The notes: a model not told the origin generated them from the sequence alone. 43,409 nucleotides of DNA from JAVBMB01 sp031552995 (GCA_031552995.1 JAVBMB010000102.1:1-43409); one strand, 5' to 3'; positions 8,797 to 16,687 are shown, numbered from the stretch's first letter. Made by a program: numbers and translations.

Positions 8797-9752
8797 TATT
8801 GTGCGCTCCCCAAAATCTCTTGATATTTCACCAGCTCGGACGGCGTGCAATAGACAAAATGCTCCGGTTCAACCTCCACCATCGAAAGCTGCGCTTTGCC
8901 GTCATAATCGTGATCACGTTTCGGGTCATAGTCGATTCTCTTGCGTGTCCTCTCGGTCAGCGGATTCGGCTCCGGTATCGCCGACAGCAAAGCCCTTGTG
9001 TACGGATGCAGCGGCTTGGCGTACAGGTCGTCGCCCCGAGCGACTTCGACAAGTTTGCCGTAATACATTACTCCGATTCGGTTGGAAAAATATTTTACAA
9101 CCGACAGGTTATGGGCGATAAACAAGATAGTAAGGCCCATTTCCTCCTTGAGGTCGTCCAGCAGGTTGATGACCTGCGCCTGAATAGAGACGTCAAGTGC
9201 CGAAACCGGTTCATCGGCTATAATCATCTTTGGCTTTACGATTATCGCGCGCGCAATGCCGATTCGCTGCCGTTGGCCGCCCGAAAACTCGTGAGGATAG
9301 CGCGTGGCGTGTTCCTCAGTGAGGCCGACCTTTCCCAGCATCTCACGCACCTGACGGCGGATTTCACTGTTATTCTTTTCGCCGCGCACCCTAAGCCCTT
9401 CGCCGACAATTTCTTCAATTGTCATTCTCGGGTTAAGCGATTCAATAGGGTCTTGAAAAATCATAGCTATATTGGCGGACAGATACCTTCGCAGGTCTTT
9501 CGTCATTTTTCCCGATATGGTTCGTCCGTCGAAGGTAACATCGCCCGATGTGGGGTTGTAAAGACGGATAAGCGCGCGTCCGGTTGTCGTCTTGCCGCAA
9601 CCGGACTCGCCGACAAGACCAAATGTCTCCGCCTGCCTTATGCCGAAGCTGACATCGTCAACAGCCTTGACCAGCATTTTGTTTTTCCCCCTGCCGGACG
9701 AAAAATGCTGGCAGAGATGATTGACTTCCAAGAGATATGAATTATCAGGCAC
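8796..9752 (-). CDS. oppF: Oligopeptide/dipeptide ABC transporter ATPase, OppF/DppF type
   Basis: A 318-residue ATP-binding subunit that powers peptide import together with OppD. It has Walker A GESGCGKTT (about residues 48-56), the Q-loop in FQDPIESLNP, the ABC signature SGGQRQRIG, Walker B MIIADEP, and the H-loop in FIAHNLSVVKY. The C-terminal oligopeptide/dipeptide region with HPYTRALLSAIPEPNP is present. Translation starts at a GTG, with GGGGGAG six bases upstream, and the gene overlaps the end of oppD by eight bases. Length is normal for OppF. Confidence 0.95.
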   Translation of the reverse strand: MPDNSYLLEVNHLCQHFSSGRGKNKMLVKAVDDVSFGIRQAETFGLVGESGCGKTTTGRALIRLYNPTSGDVTFDGRTISGKMTKDLRRYLSANIAMIFQDPIESLNPRMTIEEIVGEGLRVRGEKNNSEIRRQVREMLGKVGLTEEHATRYPHEFSGGQRQRIGIARAIIVKPKMIIADEPVSALDVSIQAQVINLLDDLKEEMGLTILFIAHNLSVVKYFSNRIGVMYYGKLVEVARGDDLYAKPLHPYTRALLSAIPEPNPLTERTRKRIDYDPKRDHDYDGKAQLSMVEVEPEHFVYCTPSELVKYQEILGSAQ

Positions 9753-10800
9753 CTTTTACTCCCCCACCTTTCATTCTGTCAATACGCGCTTGCAGCACGG
9801 CGGGCATTTCTACCTTCGGCGCATTGGGGTGCAGAAGCCATGTTGCGGCATAATGCGTGTCGGAAATCTTGACGAGAGGCGGTTCCATCTCGAAATCTAT
9901 TTTCATAGCGTATTTGTTTCTGGCGGCAAACGCGTCGCCCTTCGGCGGGTATATCATGTTCGGCGGGGTCCCCGGGATGGCGGGCAGCTTATCTTTTGTC
10001 AGCAAATCGGGCATCGAGCTCAGCAGCGCCCATGTGTACGGATGAGCCGGACGTAAGAAGATGTCTTCGCTTGTTCCGCTTTCTACAATCCTTCCGGCAT
10101 ACATCACATTAACCCTGTCTGCCATGTTGGCGACGACGCCGAGATCATGAGTGATGAATATGACCGACAGATTACGTTCGACCTTGATTGTATTTATCAG
10201 CTCAAGAATCTTAGCCTGCACCGTTACGTCAAGCGCGGTTGTCGGCTCGTCACATATCAGTATTTCGGGGTCGCCCGCAAGGGCGATGGCTATGACAATC
10301 CTCTGCCTCATACCGCCGGAGAATTGGAACGGATACTGGTTAAACCTGCGCTCGGCGTCTGGAATACCGACGGCATTCATCAGCTCAATGGCCTTAGCCT
10401 TCGCTTCGTCCTTTTTCATTTTCTTGTTCAGATGTAAAACTTCGGTAATCTGCTTGCCGATTTTCATAATTGGGTTCAGGGCGGAAAGCGGATCCTGAAA
10501 AATTAGGCCGATGCGGTTCCCTCGGATCTTGTGAAAGTCTTCCTCGCTTACCTTGGTCAAATCCATGCCGTCATACTCAATGCTTCCGCCGTCTGTCACG
10601 GCGTTGCCGGGCAGGATGCCCATTACGGCCTTGACACTGACCGATTTGCCTGAGCCGGATTCCCCAACAATTGCAACGGTCTCGCCTTTTTTAAGGTCAA
10701 AGCTGACGCCGCGCACGGCGCGAACCATGCCGCCGTAGGCGTTAAAAGAAATAACCAGGTCTTTTACATCCAGCACCGTATCGTTTTGGCTGTGTGACAT
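9745..10800 (-). CDS. oppD: Oligopeptide/dipeptide ABC transporter ATPase, OppD/DppD type
   Basis: A 351-residue ATPase, partner of OppF. Walker A is GESGSGKS (about residues 46-53), the Q-loop is FQDPLSALNP, the signature is SGGMRQRI, Walker B is ILICDEP, and the H-loop is FITHDLGVVA. HPYTWALLSSMP opens the C-terminal peptide-transporter region; the short stretch that usually carries FeS-type cysteines lacks them here. The ATG at 10800 is used rather than an upstream in-frame TTG, because GGAGGGATGAGGAC precedes it and the TTG would sit inside oppC. It begins four bases after the oppC stop. Confidence 0.95.
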   Translation of the reverse strand: MSHSQNDTVLDVKDLVISFNAYGGMVRAVRGVSFDLKKGETVAIVGESGSGKSVSVKAVMGILPGNAVTDGGSIEYDGMDLTKVSEEDFHKIRGNRIGLIFQDPLSALNPIMKIGKQITEVLHLNKKMKKDEAKAKAIELMNAVGIPDAERRFNQYPFQFSGGMRQRIVIAIALAGDPEILICDEPTTALDVTVQAKILELINTIKVERNLSVIFITHDLGVVANMADRVNVMYAGRIVESGTSEDIFLRPAHPYTWALLSSMPDLLTKDKLPAIPGTPPNMIYPPKGDAFAARNKYAMKIDFEMEPPLVKISDTHYAATWLLHPNAPKVEMPAVLQARIDRMKGGGVKGA

Positions 10801-10804
10801 GTCC

Positions 10805-11956
10805 TCATCCCTCCCCCCTTCGTGTCGGATCAAGCGCGTCTCTTAAACCATTTGCGAACAGATTAAAGGCAATCATGAGTACCGAAATCAAAATTGCCGG
10901 GAAAAGCGTCTGGTATGGATACTGCAACAGCACGCTTTGGCCGTCCGACAGCAAAATACCGATAGACGGGCTTGGCGGTTTGATGCCAAGGCCGATGTAG
11001 GCGAGGAATGATTCGGAGAAGATTGCGCCCGGGATTGCTATCATCGCCCGTGTGATGAGCGGCCCTATCGTGTTAGGCAGAATATGCCTGAAAATCAATT
11101 TTCTGTCGGTGACGCCTAGTGTCCGCGCCGCCAGCACATACTCCCGGCCCTTAAAACGATAGAACTGGGCGCGAATCAGGCGCGCGGTGCCTATCCAGCC
11201 GGTCACGGTCAATGCCAGAATGATAGACAGCATACCAGACCCAAGGAGAATCATAAATAAAATTGTCACGACAATATACGGCAGGCCGTCAAGTATCTCG
11301 GCAAAATGGATAAGGATCATATCCACCTTGCCGCCGTAATATCCGGCTACAGAGCCGTAAATGACGCCGATGACGACATTTGACAGCACAGAAAACAGCG
11401 CGATGAGCAGTGATATCCTCGCGCCGCGGAACAGGCGCGTACACAAATCCCTGCCCAGATAATCGGTCCCGAACCAGTGGTATGTGCCCTCTTCAACACC
11501 GACGAAGGTATAGTAGTCCACCCTGACGTCTACCATATCAACATTGTTCGCTTTAAACTCCCGAACAATTTCCAACACAGACCCGGCCGGGTAGCGGTCG
11601 GTGTTGTCTAGGCCGTCTTTCCTTCGGTTTGTAAGCACACGTGTGCCGTCGGCAATGCCCAGTTTCTCCAGCCCCGGTATCTTCGGCGGCAGATGTTTTT
11701 GAACGATATTCTGCTCGGTATATGTATAACCCGTAACATTGGGAATCACTACAGCCAAAGCAATTATCGCCAGAATTATCGAAAACGAAAATACTGAAAC
11801 CTTGTTTTTGAAAAGGCGGATTGCGGCATCTTTGTAAAAGCCTATCGGCTTTGTCTTAAAAACCTCGTCTTTAATGTCCTGCGCTGGAACAAGCTCAAAC
11901 ATCGAGGCGGGCAAGCTCAGCAGTTCCTCGGGGAAGTTATTTTTATCAACCGTCAT
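10805..11956 (-). CDS. oppC: Peptide ABC transporter permease, OppC/DppC type
   Basis: A 383-residue inner-membrane permease. An N-terminal cytoplasmic segment leads into the first membrane span (about residues 52-74). A long outside loop of roughly 90 residues follows, ending in the conserved HWFGTDYLGRDLCTRLFRGA run, and then five more spans. The EAA loop (REYVLAARTLGVTDRKLIFR, then HILPN) contacts the ATPases. The loop is larger than in classical OppC (about 300 residues in total), which accounts for the greater length. Its ATG overlaps the oppB stop by four bases (ATGA), with AGGAAG upstream. Confidence 0.94.
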   Translation of the reverse strand: MTVDKNNFPEELLSLPASMFELVPAQDIKDEVFKTKPIGFYKDAAIRLFKNKVSVFSFSIILAIIALAVVIPNVTGYTYTEQNIVQKHLPPKIPGLEKLGIADGTRVLTNRRKDGLDNTDRYPAGSVLEIVREFKANNVDMVDVRVDYYTFVGVEEGTYHWFGTDYLGRDLCTRLFRGARISLLIALFSVLSNVVIGVIYGSVAGYYGGKVDMILIHFAEILDGLPYIVVTILFMILLGSGMLSIILALTVTGWIGTARLIRAQFYRFKGREYVLAARTLGVTDRKLIFRHILPNTIGPLITRAMIAIPGAIFSESFLAYIGLGIKPPSPSIGILLSDGQSVLLQYPYQTLFPAILISVLMIAFNLFANGLRDALDPTRRGEG

Positions 11957-12903
11957 TTTCTTCCTCCCACCCTTATGCGAGGGTCAATGATACCGTAGGA
12001 AATATCCACAATCAGGATTGTTATTAAAGATACGGCCGAATAGAAAATGAGAAGCGCAACCGTCAGAAAATGGTCGCTGGCAATAATTGAGTCTATAAGC
12101 TGGCCTCCCATACCGGGGACAGCAAACATCCTTTCGATGACCAGCGAACCGCCCATGATGCCGGTGATAAGAGGTATTATTGTGTTCGCAATCGGCACAA
12201 GAGAGTTGCGAAACGCGTGGCGGACGGTGGCCTGACCCCTTGTCAGGCCCTTTGTGCGCGCAAGCAACAGATATTCCGAAGAGAGTGTCTCAATAAGCTC
12301 TCCGCGCAGATATCTTGCGATTGTCGCTATCGGCCCGAGTGCCAAGGCGATGATGGGCAGCGTCAGCGAATGAAACATCAGCGGCAGCGTGGCCGCGGTT
12401 GAATCATAAAGTGTGGGAAATATCGGTATCCTGTACGTGAACAGGTACTGAAGCACCGATGCAAACACAAACGAGGGTACCGATATAAAAATTACAATCA
12501 AAAAAGATATGACAGTGTCGGTCGGCTTGTTGCGCCTTAGTGCGGCTATCGTGCCGACTATAACGCCGATAGGCAGCGAGATAAGCAGCGAGACGACATT
12601 GAGCATTACCGTCGGAGGGATTCTCGTTTTCAGCAGGGCAAACACATCCATGCCGGGGCGCAGCTTTACAGAGGTGCCGAACTCGCCTTTTGTCACGACA
12701 TCGCGCAGGAAGTAGTAGTACTGCACAACCATTGGCTTATCCAAGTGCATTTCCGCCTCCAGCATGCGCTGTATCTCCGGCGAGACTTCCGGATTTTCAA
12801 AAATACTCGCCGGCATCAGGCGAATAATCCAGAATGATAATGTCATAATTAGGAACAATGTCAGCAGCATTGCGCCGATTCGTCCTATTATGTATTTGAA
12901 CAT
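11953..12903 (-). CDS. oppB: Peptide ABC transporter permease, OppB/DppB type
   Basis: A 316-residue membrane permease forming a heterodimer with OppC. The N-terminal span (residues ~9-28), the LDKPMVVQYYYFLRDVVTKG segment that precedes GEFGTS, and the EAA loop (SEYLLLARTKGLTRGQATV, then RHAFRNSLVP) are characteristic, with six spans in total. It is the first gene of the operon. GGGGAGG lies five bases before the ATG, and a plausible promoter is found at 12966-12995. Length is normal. Confidence 0.95.
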   Translation of the reverse strand: MFKYIIGRIGAMLLTLFLIMTLSFWIIRLMPASIFENPEVSPEIQRMLEAEMHLDKPMVVQYYYFLRDVVTKGEFGTSVKLRPGMDVFALLKTRIPPTVMLNVVSLLISLPIGVIVGTIAALRRNKPTDTVISFLIVIFISVPSFVFASVLQYLFTYRIPIFPTLYDSTAATLPLMFHSLTLPIIALALGPIATIARYLRGELIETLSSEYLLLARTKGLTRGQATVRHAFRNSLVPIANTIIPLITGIMGGSLVIERMFAVPGMGGQLIDSIIASDHFLTVALLIFYSAVSLITILIVDISYGIIDPRIRVGGRK

Positions 12904-12965
12904 TTAATCCTCCCCTTTTCAATAAACAATCCTGCAACCCCCAGTTAGTTCTATTCCCGTTAGTA

Positions 12966-12995
12966 TTATTAAAACGTCATTCTACGAAATGTAAA
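12966..12995 (-). promoter_or_regulatory. Candidate promoter of the oppBCDF-deacylase operon
   Basis: On the minus strand, TTTACA (12995-12990) and TAATAA (12971-12966) are separated by 18 bases, about 65 bases before the oppB start. The match is reasonable but not perfect. Confidence 0.5.
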
Positions 12996-13003
12996 TTAGC
13001 CTC

Positions 13004-13375
13004 CTAACCGGCAACAAATGCCATGATAACGGATATAAATAAAAACCCGGCCGATATTACCAGAATGCCAGGTACGCTTCCGTGTTTCGGCCGGGATTTT
13101 ACATATTCAAAATATCCGGTCTTTATCTCTCCGGACGCGGGCTTTTTATTCAGGATTATTCTGACAACCGTCCTGAAGCCGTACTTAAGGCTGTTGAACA
13201 CCCCGAGGTTATTTATCTGCCTGTAAAGCCCGTAGACCAGACAGACCATACCGAGCGCGAAAAACAGGTCGGACACAAATCTCCAGCCGGACAAGTGAAA
13301 GGTTTGCTTAAGCAAAATTGACAGCACAACGCCTGTAAAAATAAGCGATATCAATTCTTTTTTCTTACTGCTCAT
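13004..13375 (-). CDS. Small membrane protein (possibly DUF3899)
   Basis: A 123-residue protein with three or four hydrophobic segments: residues ~8-24, ~32-52 (a possible pair), and a C-terminal span (GILVISAGFLFISVIMAFVAG). Between them lies a basic cytoplasmic stretch (FRTVVRIILNKKPASGEIKTG) ending in YFEYVKSRPK. The pattern, including the basic N-terminus MSSKKKE, resembles DUF3899 proteins, whose function is unknown; I am not sure of the family. The start is also unsure: neither the ATG at 13375 nor the upstream TTG at 13390 has a clear ribosome site. A strong promoter lies at 13475-13503. It is followed, 100 bases on, by the opp operon. Confidence 0.7.
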   Translation of the reverse strand: MSSKKKELISLIFTGVVLSILLKQTFHLSGWRFVSDLFFALGMVCLVYGLYRQINNLGVFNSLKYGFRTVVRIILNKKPASGEIKTGYFEYVKSRPKHGSVPGILVISAGFLFISVIMAFVAG

Positions 13376-13474
13376 CAGCGCACCGTCCAATCACACTTTA
13401 GGCCACACTATAAAACAAAAGAATATTTTTTTGTACAAATATCCGGAAACGAGTTTTTTTCGCAATTCGAAGCC

Positions 13475-13503
13475 ATTATAGCACGGTTTTTATTGATTGT
13501 AAA
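13475..13503 (-). promoter_or_regulatory. Promoter of the small membrane protein gene
   Basis: On the minus strand, TTTACA (13503-13498) and a perfect TATAAT (13480-13475) are separated by 17 bases. This predicts an untranslated leader of about 90 bases. Confidence 0.7.
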
Positions 13504-13513
13504 CATGAAATAT

Positions 13514-13552
13514 CGCTGCCGCCATTTTATTAAGGGTCCAAAGGCGGCAGCG
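13514..13552. repeat. Inverted repeat (possible RNA hairpin)
   Basis: Perfect 10-base arms CGCTGCCGCC (13514-13523) and GGCGGCAGCG (13543-13552) enclose 19 bases. It lies just upstream of the minus-strand promoter and before the mini-ORF. No T-run follows on either strand, so it is not an ordinary terminator. Confidence 0.6.
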
Positions 13553-13628
13553 GATATCGCCGCGAAGCCGTTAATAATTAACACGCATAAAGCAGGGGAA
13601 ATAACCAATGTTCCGCCAGGACATGTAA

Positions 13629-13715
13629 ATGAAAGCTTCCTCGGTAACGGTCATCTTATGCGCGATGGTCATGCTTTTCTCGATGCTCCGGCTTTCGACG
13701 GTAGGCGCGGCCTAA
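13629..13715 (+). CDS. 28-residue signal-peptide-like mini-ORF (relic or leader)
   Basis: The frame starts with MKASS, runs through a hydrophobic core (VTVILCAMVMLFSML) and stops straight after STVGAA, which looks like a signal-peptidase site. AGGA lies seven bases before the ATG. A stop codon exactly at the expected cleavage point means it is either the remains of a secreted-protein gene whose mature part has been lost, or a secreted or leader peptide. No known family can be named for so short a product. Confidence 0.35.
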   Translation: MKASSVTVILCAMVMLFSMLRLSTVGAA

Positions 13716-13749
13716 GCGGGCGCGGGGGCGGAATAATCGCCAAAATCAC

Positions 13750-13778
13750 TTTAAAAATGTGTCCCGCAATGGTAGAAT
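13750..13778 (+). promoter_or_regulatory. Promoter of the MBL hydrolase operon
   Basis: TTTAAA (13750-13755) and TAGAAT (13773-13778) are separated by 17 bases, about 30 bases before the start codon at 13812. Confidence 0.5.
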
Positions 13779-13811
13779 TATTATATCATAATTATTTGAG
13801 GTGGGTTTTGT

Positions 13812-14402
13812 ATGGCAAGGCTTTATTATCAGGGACATGGCAGCTTTCGCATCACGGCCGATAATGGAACTGTAATATATGTCGACCCGTATGCGGGGGA
13901 TGGCTATGAAAAACCGGGGGATGTTATACTGGTGACTCATCAGCACGGCGACCACAATCAAGTTGGGATTGTCTCTAAAAAGGACGATTGTCGGATTATC
14001 ACAAACGAAGAGGCGCTGGGCGGCGAAAAATATAACACCTTTAGCGTTAAAGGCGTCGATATAGAGGCAGTCGCTGCGGGCAACAGCAACCACAACCCGC
14101 GGGAGTGCGTCGGCTATCTGATAACGGTGGACGGTGTCAGGCTGTACGCCGCCGGCGATACATCCAAAACCGAACAGATGGAGACATTTGCCGAAAGGAA
14201 TATTAACTATGCGCTGCTGCCGATAGACGGCATATACAACATGAACCCCGACGAAGCGGCTGAGTGTGCCAAATTAATCGGCGCCGGGCACAACATTCCC
14301 ATCCACATGAAGCCTAAATCGCTGTTTGACAGGTCGTGCGCCGAGATGTTCTGCGCGCCAAACCGCTTAATAGTCGAGCCGGGGCAGGAGATTGAGCTGT
14401 GA
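13812..14402 (+). CDS. MBL-fold metal-dependent hydrolase (UlaG-like)
   Basis: A 196-residue cytoplasmic metallo-beta-lactamase-fold protein. The dinuclear metal motif THQHGDH gives His43, His45, Asp47 and His48. Further ligands are likely in the NSNHNP loop, the YAAGDT Asp, and the IPIHMKP His. The short, single-domain form and the GHGSFRI start place it with UlaG/YtkL-like "L-ascorbate lactonase" relatives, many of which have no proven substrate. Its stop overlaps the GTG of the next gene, so the two are translationally coupled. Confidence 0.88.
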   Translation: MARLYYQGHGSFRITADNGTVIYVDPYAGDGYEKPGDVILVTHQHGDHNQVGIVSKKDDCRIITNEEALGGEKYNTFSVKGVDIEAVAAGNSNHNPRECVGYLITVDGVRLYAAGDTSKTEQMETFAERNINYALLPIDGIYNMNPDEAAECAKLIGAGHNIPIHMKPKSLFDRSCAEMFCAPNRLIVEPGQEIEL

Positions 14403-14839
14403 CCGGGCACGCAAGGATACTCGTTGACGCCGATGCCTGCCCGGTAAAAGAGATAATTGTCCGTCTGGCAAAGCGGCGGGGCATACCGGTTGTTATGCTC
14501 ATCGATACCTCGCACGAGCTGAATGACGGCTACAGCACGGTTATCACGGTCGACAAACAGCGCGACAGCGTCGACTACGCGCTTATGGGGCTTTTGAAGC
14601 CGTGCGACATTGTCGTGACTCAGGACTTCGGCCTCGCCGCAATGGCGCTGGGCAAAGGCTCGCGCGTCATCAACCAAAACGGGCTTGTGTTTACGGATGA
14701 CAATATAGAGCATTTGCTTATGCACCGCCACATCGGGCAGGTTATACGGCGGGGCGGCGGGCGGACAAAAGGCCCTGTCAGGCGGACGAAGGATGACGAC
14801 GCACGCTTTGAGACGGCATTTGGCAAATTGCTGGAGTAA
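14399..14839 (+). CDS. YaiI/YqxD family protein (DUF188)
   Basis: A 146-residue protein with the family's hallmark ILVDADACPVKEII at the start, VVTQDFGLAAMAL in the middle, and RGGGRTKGP near the end. The conserved acidic residues suggest a PIN-like nuclease fold, but no activity is established. Translation starts at a GTG overlapping the previous TGA (GTGA), with CAGGAG eight bases upstream. Length is typical. A weak hairpin (CCTGCC/GGCAGG, 14843-14866) follows. Confidence 0.92.
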   Translation: MTGHARILVDADACPVKEIIVRLAKRRGIPVVMLIDTSHELNDGYSTVITVDKQRDSVDYALMGLLKPCDIVVTQDFGLAAMALGKGSRVINQNGLVFTDDNIEHLLMHRHIGQVIRRGGGRTKGPVRRTKDDDARFETAFGKLLE

Positions 14840-14974
14840 CAACCTGCCGGGCATCCTGTTGGCAGGCTGCTTTGTGTACCGCGGCGCAGGCGCCATGCTG
14901 TAATACAGCGGACATTACCGCCGGCGGCGGGCACTTGGCCTACGGTTGAACACATGTGTGAAAGGGGCTTTTTC

Positions 14975-15364
14975 ATGAATCATGACGCGTTGGCGGTGTT
15001 TAGCAGGCAACCGCAGACTATCCCTCTTTATGAGGCGGCCGAAGCGCTGATTACAGGCATGTTTCCTGATGTGAGCGTCAAGGCGGGAAAGACGCAGGTC
15101 AGTTATTCCAACCGGTACGGCTTTGCTTATCTCTGGCCGCCCACACGAAAAATCAAAGGCCGGCCGGGGATATATATCGTGTTGACGTTCGGGCTCTCGC
15201 ATCAGGTTCAGCATCCGCGCATTATCGAAGCTGTCGAGCCGTACCCGGGCAGATGGACGCACCATGTTCTTATCAGCTCACCGGATGAATTGGACGGGCA
15301 AATCAGCGACTGGCTGCGTCAGGCGTATGATTTTTCCATGACAAAGGGAAGAGGCCGGCTGTGA
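14975..15364 (+). CDS. DUF5655-type protein
   Basis: A 129-residue soluble protein that resembles the DUF5655 family, which is widespread and uncharacterised. Supporting features are the LYEAAEALI helix, KAGKTQVSYSNRYGFAYLWP (strand-turn-strand), and the closing DWLRQAYDFS helix. The ATG at 14975 is preferred to the one at 14954 because AAAGGGG (14960-14966) precedes it. It may belong to the same transcript as the two genes before it, after a 135-base gap. It ends at a strong shared terminator. Confidence 0.75.
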   Translation: MNHDALAVFSRQPQTIPLYEAAEALITGMFPDVSVKAGKTQVSYSNRYGFAYLWPPTRKIKGRPGIYIVLTFGLSHQVQHPRIIEAVEPYPGRWTHHVLISSPDELDGQISDWLRQAYDFSMTKGRGRL

Positions 15365-15378
15365 ACAAATCGCCGCAT

Positions 15379-15419
15379 AACTGCGCCGCGCCGGGATATT
15401 TTCCCGGCGCGGCGCAGTT
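15379..15419. terminator. Shared terminator of convergent genes
   Basis: A perfect 18-base-pair stem (15379-15396 with 15402-15419) with a 5-base loop lies between the DUF5655 gene (+) and the RHH gene (-). Flanking T content is modest, but the stem is very strong. Confidence 0.75.
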
Positions 15420-15422
15420 GCT

Positions 15423-15626
15423 TTATGTGATATCCAGCTCAGGCGGCTCGTCAATCTGGTCCGACACATATTTCCCGTTCTTCTTCCTTTGCCGCACACA
15501 CTCGGACAGCAGATATTCTATCTGTCCGTTTACCGAGCGAAAATCATCCTCGGCCCACGCCGCAATGGCGTCATAGAGCTTTGCCGACAGGCGAAGCGGT
15601 ATTTGCTTTTTACCAGTCTCTGCCAT
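15423..15626 (-). CDS. Arc-type ribbon-helix-helix protein paired with SPFH protein
   Basis: A 67-residue protein. KQIPLRLSAKLYDAIAAWA contains the beta strand and first helix of an RHH fold, and FRSVNGQIEYLLSECVRQRK the second helix with its conserved N-G-I. Such proteins normally bind DNA as dimers. It starts two bases after the stop of the SPFH gene, so the pair is co-expressed. In many Firmicutes the same two-gene arrangement is seen. It may regulate the pair through the inverted repeat at 16654-16675, or act with the SPFH protein; both are inference. The acidic tail (DQIDEPPELDIT) is unusual. Confidence 0.85.
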   Translation of the reverse strand: MAETGKKQIPLRLSAKLYDAIAAWAEDDFRSVNGQIEYLLSECVRQRKKNGKYVSDQIDEPPELDIT

Positions 15627-15628
15627 AA

Positions 15629-16627
15629 TCAATACAGGCTGCCGGTGTTCACAATCGGCTGCGCGTCGTGGTTCCCGCACAGAACCACAAGCAGGTTAGA
15701 GACCATTGCCGCCTTTCTCTCCTCATCAAGTGTTACGATTTGGGTATCGTTAAGGCGCTCAAGGGCCATTTCAACCATGCCGACCGCGCCGTCCACAATC
15801 ATCTTTCGCGCGTCGATTATCGCCGACGCCTGTTGACGCTGAAGCATAACAGCGGCAATCTCCGGCGCATAGGCGAGATAGGTTATACGGGCTTCGATGA
15901 CTTCCAGACCGGCCGAGATTACCCTTTGCTGTATCTCATCGCGTATGCGCGCCGCTACCACTTCGCTGGACCCGCGCAGACTGCCCTCGTCGGCGACGCC
16001 GTCGCCGGTCGTGTCGACATTAGGTGATATATCATAAGGGTAAATGCGAACGATGTTTCTTAGCGCGCTGTCGCACTGAAGAGACAGGTACTCTTTGTAG
16101 TTGTCGACATCGAACACAGCCTTGGCGGTGTCGACAACCCGCCAAATCACAGCGATGCCTATTTCAATCGGGTTGCCGAGGCAATCGTTGATTTTTTGCC
16201 GGTCGTTGTTCAGCGTCATGATTTTTAGCGAAATCTTCTTGCTTGGCACCTCAGCCGTGGATGTGTGCACTGTAACGAGCTGCGCCATCGAGACTTTATC
16301 GACATCGCCGCTTTGCTTAAGCCTTGTCTTTGCCGCCGGATTAACTGCGGTGCAAAACGGGTTGACATGGTAAAACCCTGCGCTTTTCAGCGTACCGATA
16401 TAATTGCCGAAAAGTGTCAGCGCCAGTGCCTCCTGCGGCTTTAATACTCTAAGGCCAAGCAGGAAAATCCACGCCAGGGAGAGCACGACTGCGCATATCA
16501 CGGTCAGCGCGACAATTTCCCTTATGGCAGAGAGCACCAAACCCGCGGTTGCGACAATATAGAGTGCGATAATCAGCAGCAGAACGGCCATTCCATTCTT
16601 TTTATGCTGCAGGATTTTTTCAGTCAT
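15629..16627 (-). CDS. SPFH/Band-7 domain membrane protein
   Basis: A 332-residue membrane-anchored protein. Two adjacent hydrophobic segments (about residues 12-34 and 37-59) form the anchor. An SPFH domain follows, with LRVLKPQEALALTLFGNYIG at its start, a central region about the length of a stomatin core (AVIWRVVDTAKAVFDVDNYK), and a helical ERLNDTQ tail. SPFH proteins assemble into large membrane-associated oligomers that organise membrane domains or proteases. Here the only gene partner is the RHH protein. GGAGG precedes the ATG, and a good promoter with an operator-like repeat lies upstream. Confidence 0.9.
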   Translation of the reverse strand: MTEKILQHKKNGMAVLLLIIALYIVATAGLVLSAIREIVALTVICAVVLSLAWIFLLGLRVLKPQEALALTLFGNYIGTLKSAGFYHVNPFCTAVNPAAKTRLKQSGDVDKVSMAQLVTVHTSTAEVPSKKISLKIMTLNNDRQKINDCLGNPIEIGIAVIWRVVDTAKAVFDVDNYKEYLSLQCDSALRNIVRIYPYDISPNVDTTGDGVADEGSLRGSSEVVAARIRDEIQQRVISAGLEVIEARITYLAYAPEIAAVMLQRQQASAIIDARKMIVDGAVGMVEMALERLNDTQIVTLDEERKAAMVSNLLVVLCGNHDAQPIVNTGSLY

Positions 16628-16653
16628 ACGAAATCCTCCAATATCTATGTGAT

Positions 16654-16675
16654 ATCATTATCATATCATAATGAT
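16654..16675. promoter_or_regulatory. Operator-like inverted repeat over the SPFH promoter
   Basis: Perfect 8-base arms ATCATTAT (16654-16661) and ATAATGAT (16668-16675) are separated by six bases. The repeat covers the -10 box and part of the spacer of the SPFH promoter, where a bound repressor would block polymerase. The RHH protein encoded in the same unit is the obvious candidate, but this is not shown. Confidence 0.55.
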
Positions 16676-16687
16676 GCTGATTGTCAA
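16660..16687 (-). promoter_or_regulatory. Promoter of the SPFH-RHH pair
   Basis: On the minus strand, a perfect TTGACA (16687-16682) and TATGAT (16665-16660) are separated by 16 bases. Confidence 0.65.

Larger units (their letters stand above)
13376..13811. other. Divergent intergenic region with hairpins and a mini-ORF
   Basis: This 436-base gap separates two divergent genes. It contains the promoter of the minus-strand membrane protein (13475-13503), a 10-base-pair hairpin (13514-13552), an inverted repeat centred on GTTAATAATTAAC (13570-13582), a signal-peptide-like mini-ORF (13629-13715), and the promoter of the MBL gene (13750-13778). Confidence 0.6.

Noticed and set aside
8799..9740. 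313-codon plus-strand frame opposite oppF
   Set aside because: An exact antisense mirror of an ABC ATPase gene with all motifs intact.
13559..13711. A definite c-di-AMP (ydaO-yuaA) riboswitch call
   Set aside because: The GCAGGGGAAA...ACCAAT run and end-pairing are suggestive, but the conserved GGGGTGAATC and GACAGCTAACCTCG segments are missing, and the 3' half would overlap the mini-ORF. Kept only as a hypothesis in the findings.
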